This document shows positions 9,043 through 18,098 of a DNA stretch of 64,000 bases, one piece after another (position 1 is the stretch's first letter; each line of letters starts with the position of its first letter). The DNA comes from Exiguobacterium qingdaonense (lineage in GTDB: Bacteria > Bacillota > Bacilli > Exiguobacteriales > Exiguobacteriaceae). The stretch spans positions 1 through 64,000 of the forward strand of contig NZ_JACSKY010000006.1 of assembly GCF_018617855.1 (NCBI RefSeq), read 5' to 3'. A program made the position numbers and the translations under genes. Below the pieces are notes generated by a model, which saw only the letters and a program-made list of their open reading frames with translations, searched no databases and was not told the DNA's origin.

Positions 9043-11214
9043 ATGGAGAACCACGCCAATCTCCAAAGTGAGTTACTGCATGCATTACCTTACGGGGTTG
9101 CCTTAATACAAAAAGATGGAGCAATCGTTCAAGCAAACCGACCATTTCTAGAAAAGTTCCCAGAGAATCTCCAAACTCGTACGAACCTGTTTCATATGGT
9201 CAATCAGTCTCCCATCACGATGGAATTGTCTCGCCGGATGGAACAAGGACTTCCTTGGATGTATGAACTACCAACGATGCGCGTGCATGCCATCCCTTGG
9301 GAGAACCATTACCTCCTCTCGATTGAACCACTTCCCCATGATACACGCGTGACGATTCAACACAATGCTTTCGAGGCAATGATGCACACCGAGCTCGACA
9401 TGGCGATGATTATGACAGATGCCAATATGTTGATCACCCGTTTCAATCAAGGGGCAATGGAACTGTTCGGCTACGCGCCTCATGAAGTCCTTTATGAAAT
9501 GACGCCGTTCGCTTTGTTTGAGTCGAGAGAGTTGAGCGAAAAACGCTCTGCTTATCAAGACGAGACCGAGCGATTGCTTTCGTTTGAACAAATGTTGCGC
9601 CTTGCGCTCGACCGAGGAAACCGTGAGTGGAAATTTCAATGTAAAGACCGGACACACTTCATCGGTAAACTGTTTATGCATCCCGTTTATGAGAAAGAAC
9701 AGCTCATCGGTTTCTTCTTCTTCGTGTTTGATGTGAGTTCCGAGATTGAGTTGAAACGGGAACTTCGCTATAAAGAGCAGCGTTATCGCATGTTTGCCGA
9801 GTCCGTGATCGAAGCCGTCCTGTTTCATGAAGGTGGAGTGATTCTCGACGCGAACAAGGCGGCCGAGTCGATCTTTAAAATTCCTGCAGAACAGATGGTC
9901 GGGCGCCAGACGATTGAGTTTATCGCCGAGGGATACCGAGCAGACGTATTGCGACGCATTCGAAATCACATTCAAACGCCTTATGAAGTCATCGGACGAC
10001 GGGACGATGGGACATTTTTAGAGATGGAAGTCTATCCGAAAGAAGTGACCTACCAAGGTCAAACGTTGCGAGTAGCTGTTATGCGTGATATTAGTGACCG
10101 TAAAAAGATTGAACGCATGCTCGAACGTGAAAAAAATGCGATCGCCCGTCAACGGGATATCATTCAATCCATTTTACAAGCGTCAAACGAAGCGTTTGTA
10201 TTGACCGAATCGAATGGGAGTGTCTTGTTCATGAACGTTCATGCGAGACGTCTCATGGATTTGCCAGGCATCGCCCCGAACAAAATCCAAGAGAGAATCC
10301 CCCTCCTCTCCACGTTCCGTCCTCGTGACAGAAGCGAGATGTTACGTAAAATGGACCAGTTGTTTGACGGAACGGCTCGAGAGGTGTCGATGCGATTCTC
10401 AATCCCGCAACCAAACGATCGAGATGAAGAATACTACGAGATGTATGGGACAACGATGGATACGAAACGGCAAATCGGAATGGATAGTGGTTTCTTGTTT
10501 GTGTTTCGCAATCGTACGGAAGAAGAGAAGATGGATCAAATGAAAAATGAGTTGGTGAGCACCGTATCCCATGAATTGAGGACGCCACTTTCTTCGTTGT
10601 CTGGATATATCGAACTGATGCTCGCTCGCGATTTGACACCTGAAAAACGAGAGCGCTTTTTAAACACAATGTCGCGAGAAGCGAAGCGACTGACCGCATT
10701 GCTAAACGATTTTTTAGATATTCAGCGGATGGAGGACGGCCATCAGGAATACAAACAAAATCACTTCTCATTGAATGAACTGACTTTGGAAGTGATTGAA
10801 CGATTCCGTGAAACGAGTGATCATGCCATCCATTTCGATCACACCGATGACATTCAGTTGATTGCGGATCGAGACCGAATCGAACAAGTACTCGTCAACC
10901 TGATTTCAAATGCCATTAAGTATTCTCCAAATGAACAAGAGATTGAAGTGAAAATCCGACAAGAGCATAATCAGGCACACGTATCCATCCGAGATTTCGG
11001 AATCGGCATTCCCGAGCATGCGTTTGAGAAACTGTTTAAGAAGTTTTATCGAGTCGATAATTCAGATACACGTAAAATCGGTGGGACGGGCCTCGGATTA
11101 TCCATTTGTAAAGAAATCATTGAGTCACACGGCGGAATAATCGAAGTGGAGTCAACTGTCGGAAAAGGCTCTACGTTCACATTCACATTAGACTTAGCGG
11201 AGGACATGTCATGA
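9043..11214 (+). CDS. Soluble multi-PAS sensor histidine kinase
   Basis: A 723-residue kinase without membrane segments. I read four PAS-like units (about 1-100, 110-235, 245-360 and 365-490), then a HisKA domain with the phospho-acceptor His510 in STVSHELRTP, and an HATPase domain with N-box NLISNAIKYSP, DFGIGIPE and GGTGLGLSICKE. Soluble PAS kinases usually sense internal redox, oxygen or small molecules. No response regulator is adjacent, so the partner is unknown. Its stop overlaps the start of the next gene (ATGA), which ties it to an acyl-reductase-like SDR. A GGAGGGATGA site precedes the ATG. Confidence 0.92.
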   Translation: MENHANLQSELLHALPYGVALIQKDGAIVQANRPFLEKFPENLQTRTNLFHMVNQSPITMELSRRMEQGLPWMYELPTMRVHAIPWENHYLLSIEPLPHDTRVTIQHNAFEAMMHTELDMAMIMTDANMLITRFNQGAMELFGYAPHEVLYEMTPFALFESRELSEKRSAYQDETERLLSFEQMLRLALDRGNREWKFQCKDRTHFIGKLFMHPVYEKEQLIGFFFFVFDVSSEIELKRELRYKEQRYRMFAESVIEAVLFHEGGVILDANKAAESIFKIPAEQMVGRQTIEFIAEGYRADVLRRIRNHIQTPYEVIGRRDDGTFLEMEVYPKEVTYQGQTLRVAVMRDISDRKKIERMLEREKNAIARQRDIIQSILQASNEAFVLTESNGSVLFMNVHARRLMDLPGIAPNKIQERIPLLSTFRPRDRSEMLRKMDQLFDGTAREVSMRFSIPQPNDRDEEYYEMYGTTMDTKRQIGMDSGFLFVFRNRTEEEKMDQMKNELVSTVSHELRTPLSSLSGYIELMLARDLTPEKRERFLNTMSREAKRLTALLNDFLDIQRMEDGHQEYKQNHFSLNELTLEVIERFRETSDHAIHFDHTDDIQLIADRDRIEQVLVNLISNAIKYSPNEQEIEVKIRQEHNQAHVSIRDFGIGIPEHAFEKLFKKFYRVDNSDTRKIGGTGLGLSICKEIIESHGGIIEVESTVGKGSTFTFTLDLAEDMS

Positions 11215-12281
11215 ACAATTATGCTTTTACCGGATTCCCTGGCTTTTTAGCGGGAAAATTAATTGAACATCTCGCTTCGTTACCGCATCAAATCGGAATC
11301 ATCTACGCCTTGCATCTTCCAAATCAACAACGTGAAGCGGAATACTTGCGTGACTCTTTGCTTTCAGCAACGTCCCTTGAACCGCATCAGCTCGTGCTCG
11401 TGGAAGCGGATATCACATTACCTGAAGTGATTCTCGATCCAATCGTACGGTCTGTCGTTGAACGCGATGTACATTACGTCTTTCATCTCGCTGCCGCTTA
11501 CGATTTGAGCATCCCATATGACATCGGTTATCGCATCAATATCCTCGGAACGAAACATGTGACCGCGTTCGCCAAACGTTCGAAACAATTGAAGCGTTAC
11601 GTTTACTTTAGCACAGCCTATATCGCCGGACGTCGGCGTGGAACGGTCTATGAGAACGAACTATGGCACCGGGTCCAGTTTAAAAATCATTATGAAGCGA
11701 CTAAGTACGAGGCGGAAGCGCTCGTCTCCCGTGAGATGGGAAACATGCCGATCACCATCATTCGCCCTGGTATCGTGATTGGTCATAGCCGAACCGGCGA
11801 AACGAAAAAGTTCGATGGTGTTTATTTCGTCTTGAAATTGATGGCACAACTTCAGCAGATGCGCCCATTGCCCTACATCGGGCGAGCGAACGTCGAGGTA
11901 AACCTCGTCCCGTACGATTATGTGGTGGAGGCGACCGCCTTCTTAGCCCACTCTCCGACCGGGATGAAGCGGACGTTCCATTTGACGGACCCATTCCCTC
12001 ACGGCGCACGGGAAGTGTACCGTATGTTGCATGAGGCGATGTTTGCACGTCCCCCTCGTGGGACTATTCCTCATACGGTTGCCGATGCGGCATTCACTGC
12101 ATGGAATGGTGGCAAACGACTCGAGGTTCCTCACGAACTACTGGACTACTTTAAACATCCCGTTCACTTTGACACGACCCAAACGATCCGTGCACTCGAC
12201 GGGACGGGAATCGTTTGTCCAGACCTAAAGGACTACCTCCCGGAAATTGTCCGTTATTTTATGACACACAAAAAGCCCTGA
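11211..12281 (+). CDS. NAD(P)-dependent extended SDR, fatty acyl-CoA reductase-like
   Basis: A 356-residue Rossmann protein with the glycine motif TGFPGFLAGKL at the N-terminus, FHLAAAYDL, the active-site YEATKYEAE (YxxxK) and IRPGIVIGHSRTGE. This set fits the Male-sterility/NAD_binding_4 type of extended SDR, which reduces or epimerises acyl or sugar substrates. The actual substrate is not predictable. It overlaps the upstream histidine kinase by four bases, so the two are co-translated. Hairpins at 12270-12291 and 12339-12371 follow. Confidence 0.85.
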   Translation: MNNYAFTGFPGFLAGKLIEHLASLPHQIGIIYALHLPNQQREAEYLRDSLLSATSLEPHQLVLVEADITLPEVILDPIVRSVVERDVHYVFHLAAAYDLSIPYDIGYRINILGTKHVTAFAKRSKQLKRYVYFSTAYIAGRRRGTVYENELWHRVQFKNHYEATKYEAEALVSREMGNMPITIIRPGIVIGHSRTGETKKFDGVYFVLKLMAQLQQMRPLPYIGRANVEVNLVPYDYVVEATAFLAHSPTGMKRTFHLTDPFPHGAREVYRMLHEAMFARPPRGTIPHTVADAAFTAWNGGKRLEVPHELLDYFKHPVHFDTTQTIRALDGTGIVCPDLKDYLPEIVRYFMTHKKP

Positions 12282-12338
12282 TTCGTCAGGGCTTGAAGCG
12301 AGGATTGACGAAATGCATGAGATTCATACATCAACGGC

Positions 12339-12371
12339 AAGTGTACTCCGCAAACGGGAGTACACTTTTTT
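12339..12371. terminator. Terminator between the SDR gene and the convergent small membrane gene
   Basis: AAGTGTACTCC / GGGAGTACACTT stem with a 6-base loop, followed by TTTTTT on the plus strand. A second hairpin, AGCCCTGA / TCAGGGCT at 12272-12291, overlaps the SDR stop region but has no U-run. Confidence 0.75.
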
Positions 12372-12654
12372 ACACTTGATTCGCGTCTTTACGAGAATCC
12401 GCTTGGTCGTGTAGCAGACGCTCGAAGACGAGAATATAGACCAATGCCACAAAAAGCCCAACGATACGAGGGAGCACCGCAACGATTGCATCCTCCATAT
12501 ACGCTGTTGGAATTAGGTAGATCAGTAACGACTTCACGCCATACATCAAAATCAATGACGAAAGTAATACAAGCGTTACCGCTCGTTTCGACACATCCCC
12601 GAAGAATTGTCGCCCTGTTTCCTCTCCTTTTGTCATACCGAGCCAAGATAACAA
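12370..12654 (-). CDS. Small two-helix membrane protein of unknown function
   Basis: About 94 residues with two hydrophobic segments (AVTLVLLSSLILMYGVKSLL and AVLPRIVGLFVALVYILVF) and a charged C-terminus. I place the start at TTG 12654 because AAGGAGGGG lies exactly 6 bases upstream. A longer frame begins at TTG 12684 without such a site. No family is recognised. Confidence 0.6.
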   Translation of the reverse strand: MLSWLGMTKGEETGRQFFGDVSKRAVTLVLLSSLILMYGVKSLLIYLIPTAYMEDAIVAVLPRIVGLFVALVYILVFERLLHDQADSRKDANQV

Positions 12655-12819
12655 GTCAAACCCCTCCTTGATCGATTCAGTCAAGTTCCGTATTCAAAAA
12701 CCCATTATATACCAATCTATGAATCGAATAAAGGTGATTACAAATCATGTCACCATCTGACTTCTTTAACTCGAAACAGCTTCAATTTTTTCGTTGGGAA
12801 TACAGCCTGCGACACACGA

Positions 12820-14199
12820 TTATCCAATCAAAATTTTCTCTTTCGGATAACGAATCTTTCGGTTGGCTTGCCGTGCGACCGTGAACAGAATCGTCAACGA
12901 CCCGACCCGTCCAAGAAGCATCATGAACATGATGAACCCTTTACCGGCGTCATTCAGCTCGGCCGTGATCCCGAGCGATAAACCAACCGTACCGAATGCT
13001 GAGACCGTCTCAAACAAAATCGATCCTGCCGGAATGTGACCGTTCGTCAAAATGACGAGCGCCGTAATGATGAGAATAAACAAGAAGCTTGAAATTGCGA
13101 CCACATACGCCTTTTTAATTTGAAACGGGTCAATCGTTCGCTCCATGATCACCGTTTCCTTTTTCCCTGCAATGAACGCCCACATGTCTGCAAAGATGAC
13201 CGCAAGCGTCGTCACTTTAATTCCAGAACCGGTCGAGGCCGCACCTGCCCCAATATACATGAGAATTAAAATCAAGCCGATTGATGCAGGGGCCATCGTC
13301 GAGATATCGATTGTATTGAAGCCTGCCGTTCGCGTCGTCACCGCTTGAAAGAACGTTACATGTAACGCCTCACCGAACGGCTTTCCGTACATGACCCCTT
13401 TGTTTGACACCCATTCAAACAACATGAGGATGAACCAAGCCACACCGTTGATGATGAAAAGAGACAAAATCATGATTTTTGAGTGGAGGGCGAGTCGTTT
13501 CCACCCTCTCACCTCCGTCACGTCAGCAATCGTCGTGAATCCAAGACCTCCAATCGTAATCATCATCGCAATCGTTACAACAATTGCCGTGTTCTGTTCA
13601 AACGACATGAGACTGTCCGGAAACAGGGCGAACCCTGCGTTATTGAACGCAGAAACGGCATGAAAAAATCCGTAATGGAGAGCTGTCCCGAAAGAATAGT
13701 CCCCGGTTCTATATAGCTCGAACGTCAAAAACATCATTCCCATCCATTGCACGATAATCGTTGTGAAGACGATATTTCGAACAAGTCGAACTGTCCCGCC
13801 TGGTCCTGCCAAATTCAATGATTCTTGCAACAGAATCCGCTGTTTCAATCCAATTTTCTTCCCTAGTAGACTGAGGAGCATCAACGCAATCGTCATGAAC
13901 CCGAGACCTCCGATTTGGATGAGGGCGACGATGACCAGTTCACCAAACAGCGTAAAGGATGATCCGATGTCGACTGTGGATAAACCAGTCACGGTTCCCG
14001 CCGATGTCGCAATGAACAGACAATCAATCCAAGAAACCGGTTGTTCCTGAGAAAACGGCATATATAGAAGTGTCGCCCCAATCAAGATCGCCAGCAAGAA
14101 ACCTCCCGCGATAAAACGAGCGGGTTTTTCGAAAACGATTCGATAGAGAGCCTCAATTCGGTTCATGAGTAATTTACGCGTTGATAATCTATGCCGCAT
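12820..14199 (-). CDS. ktrB: K+ transporter membrane subunit (KtrB/KtrD type)
   Basis: A 459-residue TrkH/KtrB-family channel-like subunit that takes up potassium, usually together with a cytoplasmic KtrA/KtrC RCK protein. Four pore-loop motifs are visible: TVTGLSTVD, SAFNNAGFA, TTRTAGFNT and SAFGTVGLS, each with the selectivity glycine. A partner ktrA/ktrC gene is not in this window. Whether it corresponds to KtrB or KtrD cannot be told. ATG 14199 is chosen over GTG 14202 by spacing (8 bases) from GGAG. Confidence 0.9.
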   Translation of the reverse strand: MRHRLSTRKLLMNRIEALYRIVFEKPARFIAGGFLLAILIGATLLYMPFSQEQPVSWIDCLFIATSAGTVTGLSTVDIGSSFTLFGELVIVALIQIGGLGFMTIALMLLSLLGKKIGLKQRILLQESLNLAGPGGTVRLVRNIVFTTIIVQWMGMMFLTFELYRTGDYSFGTALHYGFFHAVSAFNNAGFALFPDSLMSFEQNTAIVVTIAMMITIGGLGFTTIADVTEVRGWKRLALHSKIMILSLFIINGVAWFILMLFEWVSNKGVMYGKPFGEALHVTFFQAVTTRTAGFNTIDISTMAPASIGLILILMYIGAGAASTGSGIKVTTLAVIFADMWAFIAGKKETVIMERTIDPFQIKKAYVVAISSFLFILIITALVILTNGHIPAGSILFETVSAFGTVGLSLGITAELNDAGKGFIMFMMLLGRVGSLTILFTVARQANRKIRYPKEKILIG

Positions 14200-14350
14200 C
14201 ACGACATCTCCTTCACTTTTTTTGTTCTAAGCCTCATATTACTCTCCACCCTTATAAATGCCAATACAAAATGTATCTCTAACGCTTTCGATCATTTTTT
14301 GGTATTATGAGAGATAGACTTTAAGAATGTTGAGGAGGTTGAATGAAACC

Positions 14351-14590
14351 GTGGACCCTAGTACGGTAGATCATTCGATAGAGGATGTCTCACGAAGGCT
14401 GGAGCGCCAATCACAATGTATGCCTGCCCACCTTTATTTTCAGCTAGAAGAATTGCTTCATTGGTCACTTGAGCAAGAAGTCGTGAATCAATTGTATGCA
14501 TTGTTAAAAAAATACGACGTATTAACCGATATAGAGCGTGAAGAACGAAATATCAGCATTCAAATGTTGATTGATGAAAACGGCGCTTAA
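14351..14590 (+). CDS. Small hypothetical protein upstream of motAB
   Basis: A helical protein of about 79 residues (LYFQLEELLHWSLEQEVVNQ, then LYALLKKYDVLTDIEREERN). The frame is open from an ATG at 14327, but the AGGAGG at 14333-14338 lies inside that frame, so GTG 14351 (12 bases after it) is the more likely start. An out-of-frame ATG 4 bases after AGGAGG encodes only eight codons. A terminator separates it from motA. No family recognised. Confidence 0.55.
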   Translation: MDPSTVDHSIEDVSRRLERQSQCMPAHLYFQLEELLHWSLEQEVVNQLYALLKKYDVLTDIEREERNISIQMLIDENGA

Positions 14591-14608
14591 TCATCGGGAA
14601 CGCATGTT

Positions 14609-14640
14609 GCGGGAGACGAGAAGCGTCTCTCGCTTTTTTT
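14609..14640 (+). terminator. Intrinsic terminator upstream of motA
   Basis: GCGGGAGACG / CGTCTCTCGC stem with one G-T pair, then seven T. Confidence 0.8.
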
Positions 14641-14676
14641 GTCCTGATTTATTTTGGAAAGGTGGAAAACAAAGAC

Positions 14677-15459
14677 ATGGATGTCGTTACGTTAGTCGGA
14701 CTCATACTTGGGTTCCTCACCCTCGTCGGTGGAATGCTATTAAAGGGCGCAGGTATCGCACCGCTGATCAACCCTGCCGCAATCGTTATTATTTTCGTCG
14801 GTACAGCTGCCGCGGTCAGTATTGCCGTATCGAAAGAACAACTGCAAAACGTTCCGAAACTGTTTAAAATCTTGTTTAAAAAGCAAGAACTGCCAAGTAA
14901 GCCCGTGTTGCTCACTCAGTTCGTTGACTTGTCGACACAAGCGAGGAAAGAAGGGCTTTTATCTCTTGAAACGGCACTCGAACAAGTCGAAGAACCGTTC
15001 TTGCGCCAAGGTATGATGATGGTCATCGATGGTCAACCGTCCGAATACATCGCCGAGGTGATGTCTCGTGATATCGAGAATATGGAAATACGCCATAAAG
15101 CGAACGCTGACGTGTTCACACAAGCAGGTACGTACGCTCCGACACTCGGTGTACTCGGTGCCGTAATCGGACTTGTCGCCGCATTGAAAGATTTATCGGA
15201 TATCGACAAACTTGGATATGCGATTTCAGCTGCCTTTGTTGCGACGTTATTCGGGATATTCAGTGGTTATGTGTTGTGGTTCCCGTTCGCCAATAAGTTG
15301 AAGCAATATTCAAAGAGCGAGGTCGTCGTTAAAGAAATGATGATTGAAGGGATCTTGTCGATTCAGAGCGGCGAATCTCCTAAAACGCTAGAAGATAAGT
15401 TGTCTGTGTATTTGTCTCCAAAGGAGCGAGCTGACTATGAAGCGCAAAAAGAAGCATGA
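14677..15459 (+). CDS. motA: Flagellar stator protein MotA
   Basis: Inner-membrane stator subunit that with MotB couples ion flow to flagellar rotation. The 260-residue protein has four membrane helices and the typical segments INPAAIVIIFVGTAAAV and TQAGTYAPTLGVLGAVIGL (proline and glycine residues at the channel), plus SAAFVATLFGIFSGYVLWFP. It closely resembles B. subtilis MotA rather than the sodium-type MotP. I chose ATG 14677 because GGAAAGG is well placed for it; GTG 14662 overlaps that site. Its end overlaps motB by 23 bases. Confidence 0.95.
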   Translation: MDVVTLVGLILGFLTLVGGMLLKGAGIAPLINPAAIVIIFVGTAAAVSIAVSKEQLQNVPKLFKILFKKQELPSKPVLLTQFVDLSTQARKEGLLSLETALEQVEEPFLRQGMMMVIDGQPSEYIAEVMSRDIENMEIRHKANADVFTQAGTYAPTLGVLGAVIGLVAALKDLSDIDKLGYAISAAFVATLFGIFSGYVLWFPFANKLKQYSKSEVVVKEMMIEGILSIQSGESPKTLEDKLSVYLSPKERADYEAQKEA

Positions 15460-16216
15460 TCATGAAGAACATATCCCGGAAGGATGGCTCATTCCTTACG
15501 CCGACTTGTTGACACTCTTGCTCGCGCTATTCATCGTACTATTCGCATCAAGTAACGTCGATCAAACGAAACTTCAAAAAATGTCACAGTCCTTCAGTCA
15601 AGTATTCTCTGGAGGGGTTAGTGTCTTTCAGGCTTCTACCGCTTCAAACAGTGATATCAGTCGGACAGATCGAACAGATACGACCGCGAACCCGCGGACG
15701 TACGAACTGGCTCAGCTTGATGAGTTAAAAGAAGAAGTGAACCAATATATTAAAAAGAATGGTCTAGAAAGCCAAATCAAAGCGACCATTAACTCGAGTG
15801 GTCTTGTCTTAACAATTCAGGACCGCGCCCTCTTCAATCTAGGAGAAGCGACGCTTGATGCGGACGCTCGAAGTGTCGCTCAAAACATTAGTCAGATATT
15901 GCAGAAGGCCGGTAAGCGAGAAATCGTCGTCTCTGGTCATACCGACAACATTCCAATCAACACGCCTCGTTTCCCATCAAACTGGGAACTCAGTTCGGCG
16001 CGAGCAACCGCGTTCATGCGAGGACTTCTAGAGAACGAGTCATTGAACCCCGCTCAGTTCACATTAGCGAGTTATGGTGAGTTCAAGCCGATTGCGACGA
16101 ACGATACGGAAGAAGGTCGTTCAAAAAACCGACGTGTTGAAGTGTTAATCAAACCACTCGTCAACCTTTCTGAAGGTGAACCGAAAATGATTGAAACTAT
16201 CATCTTGCCAAACTAA
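15437..16216 (+). CDS. motB: Flagellar stator protein MotB
   Basis: Stator subunit anchored to peptidoglycan. The 259-residue protein has a basic N-terminus, one membrane helix with IPYADLLTLLLALFIVLFAS in which Asp23 is the ion-binding residue, a linker, and an OmpA-like peptidoglycan-binding domain (SGHTDNIPI, LSSARATAFM, SKNRRVEVLI). The pore sequence YADLLTLLLALF matches proton-type B. subtilis MotB rather than sodium-type MotS; ion use is inference. It overlaps motA, so the two are translationally coupled. Confidence 0.95.
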   Translation: MKRKKKHDHEEHIPEGWLIPYADLLTLLLALFIVLFASSNVDQTKLQKMSQSFSQVFSGGVSVFQASTASNSDISRTDRTDTTANPRTYELAQLDELKEEVNQYIKKNGLESQIKATINSSGLVLTIQDRALFNLGEATLDADARSVAQNISQILQKAGKREIVVSGHTDNIPINTPRFPSNWELSSARATAFMRGLLENESLNPAQFTLASYGEFKPIATNDTEEGRSKNRRVEVLIKPLVNLSEGEPKMIETIILPN

Positions 16217-16243
16217 AATCACCCACTCTCGAGTGGGTGATTT
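16216..16243. terminator. Bidirectional terminator after motB
   Basis: AAATCACCCACTC / GAGTGGGTGATTT form a perfect stem between the convergent motB and oxidoreductase genes. Confidence 0.8.
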
Positions 16244-16246
16244 ATG

Positions 16247-17671
16247 TTATTGCGTCAATTTGAAGTAACGTCTCGCCAGTTCAGTAAGCGGACTTTCAAA
16301 CAAGCGTTTCCGCCAATACAGGTCCGTCACCTTCTTCACAGCCTCGCTTCGGGATGGATATGGATAAATCATTCGTGATAACTTTCCAATCTTATCACCG
16401 CGCTGCATCGCATAGACGACGATCTGCATCCAATCTCCCGAAGACATCCCAACTGCATGTCCGCCAAGAATCTTACCGTTCTTACGTGTAATTATTTTTA
16501 CGAATCCGTTTTCTTGACGATCTGTGATGAAACGGTCAACTTCGGATAAGGTCGCTTTATACGTCTCGATATCGTCCCCGTAACGCTCGCGTGCCTCCTG
16601 TTCAGTCATCCCAACATGAAATACTTCAGGGTCTGTGAATGTAATCCAAGGTAGCTTGCTATAATCTACCTTGTTCCATAGTCCAAAGAGCGCGTTGGCG
16701 ACGACCGCCTTTGCCTCTTCCCCTGCCGCATGTGTGAACGGTAGCGTTTTGATCGTATCTCCAATTGCAAAGATATGCGATTGTGACGTCCGATACGAAG
16801 AGGAGACGTCGATATACCCTTTCGTGACTTGAACGTTTGCCCGGTCGAGACGGAGTTCATCGATTCGAGGCACACGTCCCGTCGCCATGAGCAATTTCTC
16901 GGCTTCATACTCAACCGATTCTCCATTCACCTCTGCCGTCACTCGAACATGACCATCGATTGAATCGACCCGCTTGACCTTCACGCCAATCTTTAAGCGC
17001 ATCGCCATCTCGAGTTGGGATTTTAAATAGGTCGAGACCTCTTTGTCCTCTTTAGGGAGAAAGTCATCCTGCGCTTCGAGCACCGTCACTTGCGAGCCAA
17101 GCCGAGCGAAGGACTGGGCTAACTCGAGCCCGACCGTCCCGGCACCGATGACTATCAGGCTCTTCGGTAGTGTCTCTTCTTCAAACACCGTTTCATTCGT
17201 TAAGTATTTCACTTGGTCTAATCCATCAATCGGGGGAACGGTCGGCTTTGACCCCGTCGAGATGACAAATTTCTTTCCAATCAACAACTCGTCCCCGACC
17301 TTCAATTCATATGGACTTTGGAATGAAGCCTCTCCTATATAAATATCTACCCCGATTTTCTCAAACCGTTCTCTTCCATCATGCTCTTGTATGATGGCAC
17401 GAGCCTTGTCGACCCGCGCTTTTGACATATGGTAATGTTCGGCACCATCAAACTCGGTTCCGAGAACTCGTGCTGCTTGCATAATCGAATTCGCTTCTTT
17501 TGAAGCAGCAATCAACGCTTTTGATGGTACACACCCGACGTGCAGACAGTCGCCCCCTAAATGCTTATTCTTTTCGACGAGCGCTACTTTCACGCCTAAA
17601 TTTGCCGCCCCAGCGGCTACCGTCATCCCTGCGGCGCCACCACCGATAACAATCAACTGATAATCCTTCAT
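16247..17671 (-). CDS. FAD-dependent pyridine nucleotide-disulfide oxidoreductase (mercuric reductase-like)
   Basis: A 474-residue flavoprotein: FAD motif IGGGAAGMTVAAG, redox-active disulfide in GGDCLHVGCVPSK, NAD(P) motif VIGAGTVGLELAQ, and AIGDTI near the second FAD site. The C-terminal HPT-S-E of lipoamide dehydrogenase, which supplies the catalytic histidine, is replaced by YPYPSRSE. It is therefore unlikely to be a true dihydrolipoyl dehydrogenase and is closer to the RclA/YkgC/mercuric-reductase-like group. The start shares one base with the upstream DUF1499 stop (TGATG), so the two are an operon. Confidence 0.85.
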   Translation of the reverse strand: MKDYQLIVIGGGAAGMTVAAGAANLGVKVALVEKNKHLGGDCLHVGCVPSKALIAASKEANSIMQAARVLGTEFDGAEHYHMSKARVDKARAIIQEHDGRERFEKIGVDIYIGEASFQSPYELKVGDELLIGKKFVISTGSKPTVPPIDGLDQVKYLTNETVFEEETLPKSLIVIGAGTVGLELAQSFARLGSQVTVLEAQDDFLPKEDKEVSTYLKSQLEMAMRLKIGVKVKRVDSIDGHVRVTAEVNGESVEYEAEKLLMATGRVPRIDELRLDRANVQVTKGYIDVSSSYRTSQSHIFAIGDTIKTLPFTHAAGEEAKAVVANALFGLWNKVDYSKLPWITFTDPEVFHVGMTEQEARERYGDDIETYKATLSEVDRFITDRQENGFVKIITRKNGKILGGHAVGMSSGDWMQIVVYAMQRGDKIGKLSRMIYPYPSRSEAVKKVTDLYWRKRLFESPLTELARRYFKLTQ

Positions 17672-18033
17672 CAAATCAACCTCCGATACTGTTCGCTTAC
17701 ATGTTCCATCCGTTTTCGGTTCACTCCAAGGTCTGAGTGACCGACACGAGACGCAGACCGAAACTCGATTTGTTGCGCCGTGTCATCAAATAAAAAATCG
17801 ACATCATCTTTGAATCGCATCACCTTCGAAGTGACCACATAATGAAGTCCATCCTCTGTTTCCTTCATCAATTCGGTCCTCGGTAATTGATTCATTATCA
17901 TCTTGATCGCTTCAACTGATCGATCGCGACTCCCTCCGTATGGGAGGGGATTCATCCGCAAATTTTCAATAGAGGTTTGCGTCGAAACAGCGTTCGGACT
18001 TCCTTTTAACGGTTTCAAAGATTGATTGGCCAT
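17671..18033 (-). CDS. DUF1499 family protein
   Basis: A 120-residue protein with the DUF1499 core: YGGSRDRSVEAIKMIMNQLP, FKDDVDFLFDD, IEFRSASRVGHSDLGVNRKR. Function of the family is not known. GGGAGG lies 9 bases before the ATG at 18033. It is coupled to the flavin oxidoreductase gene downstream and lies 65 bases after the kinase gene of a two-component system on the same strand. Confidence 0.85.
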   Translation of the reverse strand: MANQSLKPLKGSPNAVSTQTSIENLRMNPLPYGGSRDRSVEAIKMIMNQLPRTELMKETEDGLHYVVTSKVMRFKDDVDFLFDDTAQQIEFRSASRVGHSDLGVNRKRMEHVSEQYRRLI

Positions 18034-18098
18034 CGTGAAAAACCTCCCTCTCTGTGCATACATCTATATGTAGCCTGAAATCGGGAGGTTTAATCCTA

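Noticed and set aside
9268-9975. 235-residue open frame antisense to the PAS kinase
   Set aside because: Shadow of the sense gene; composition rich in His and Phe typical of reverse reading, no RBS.
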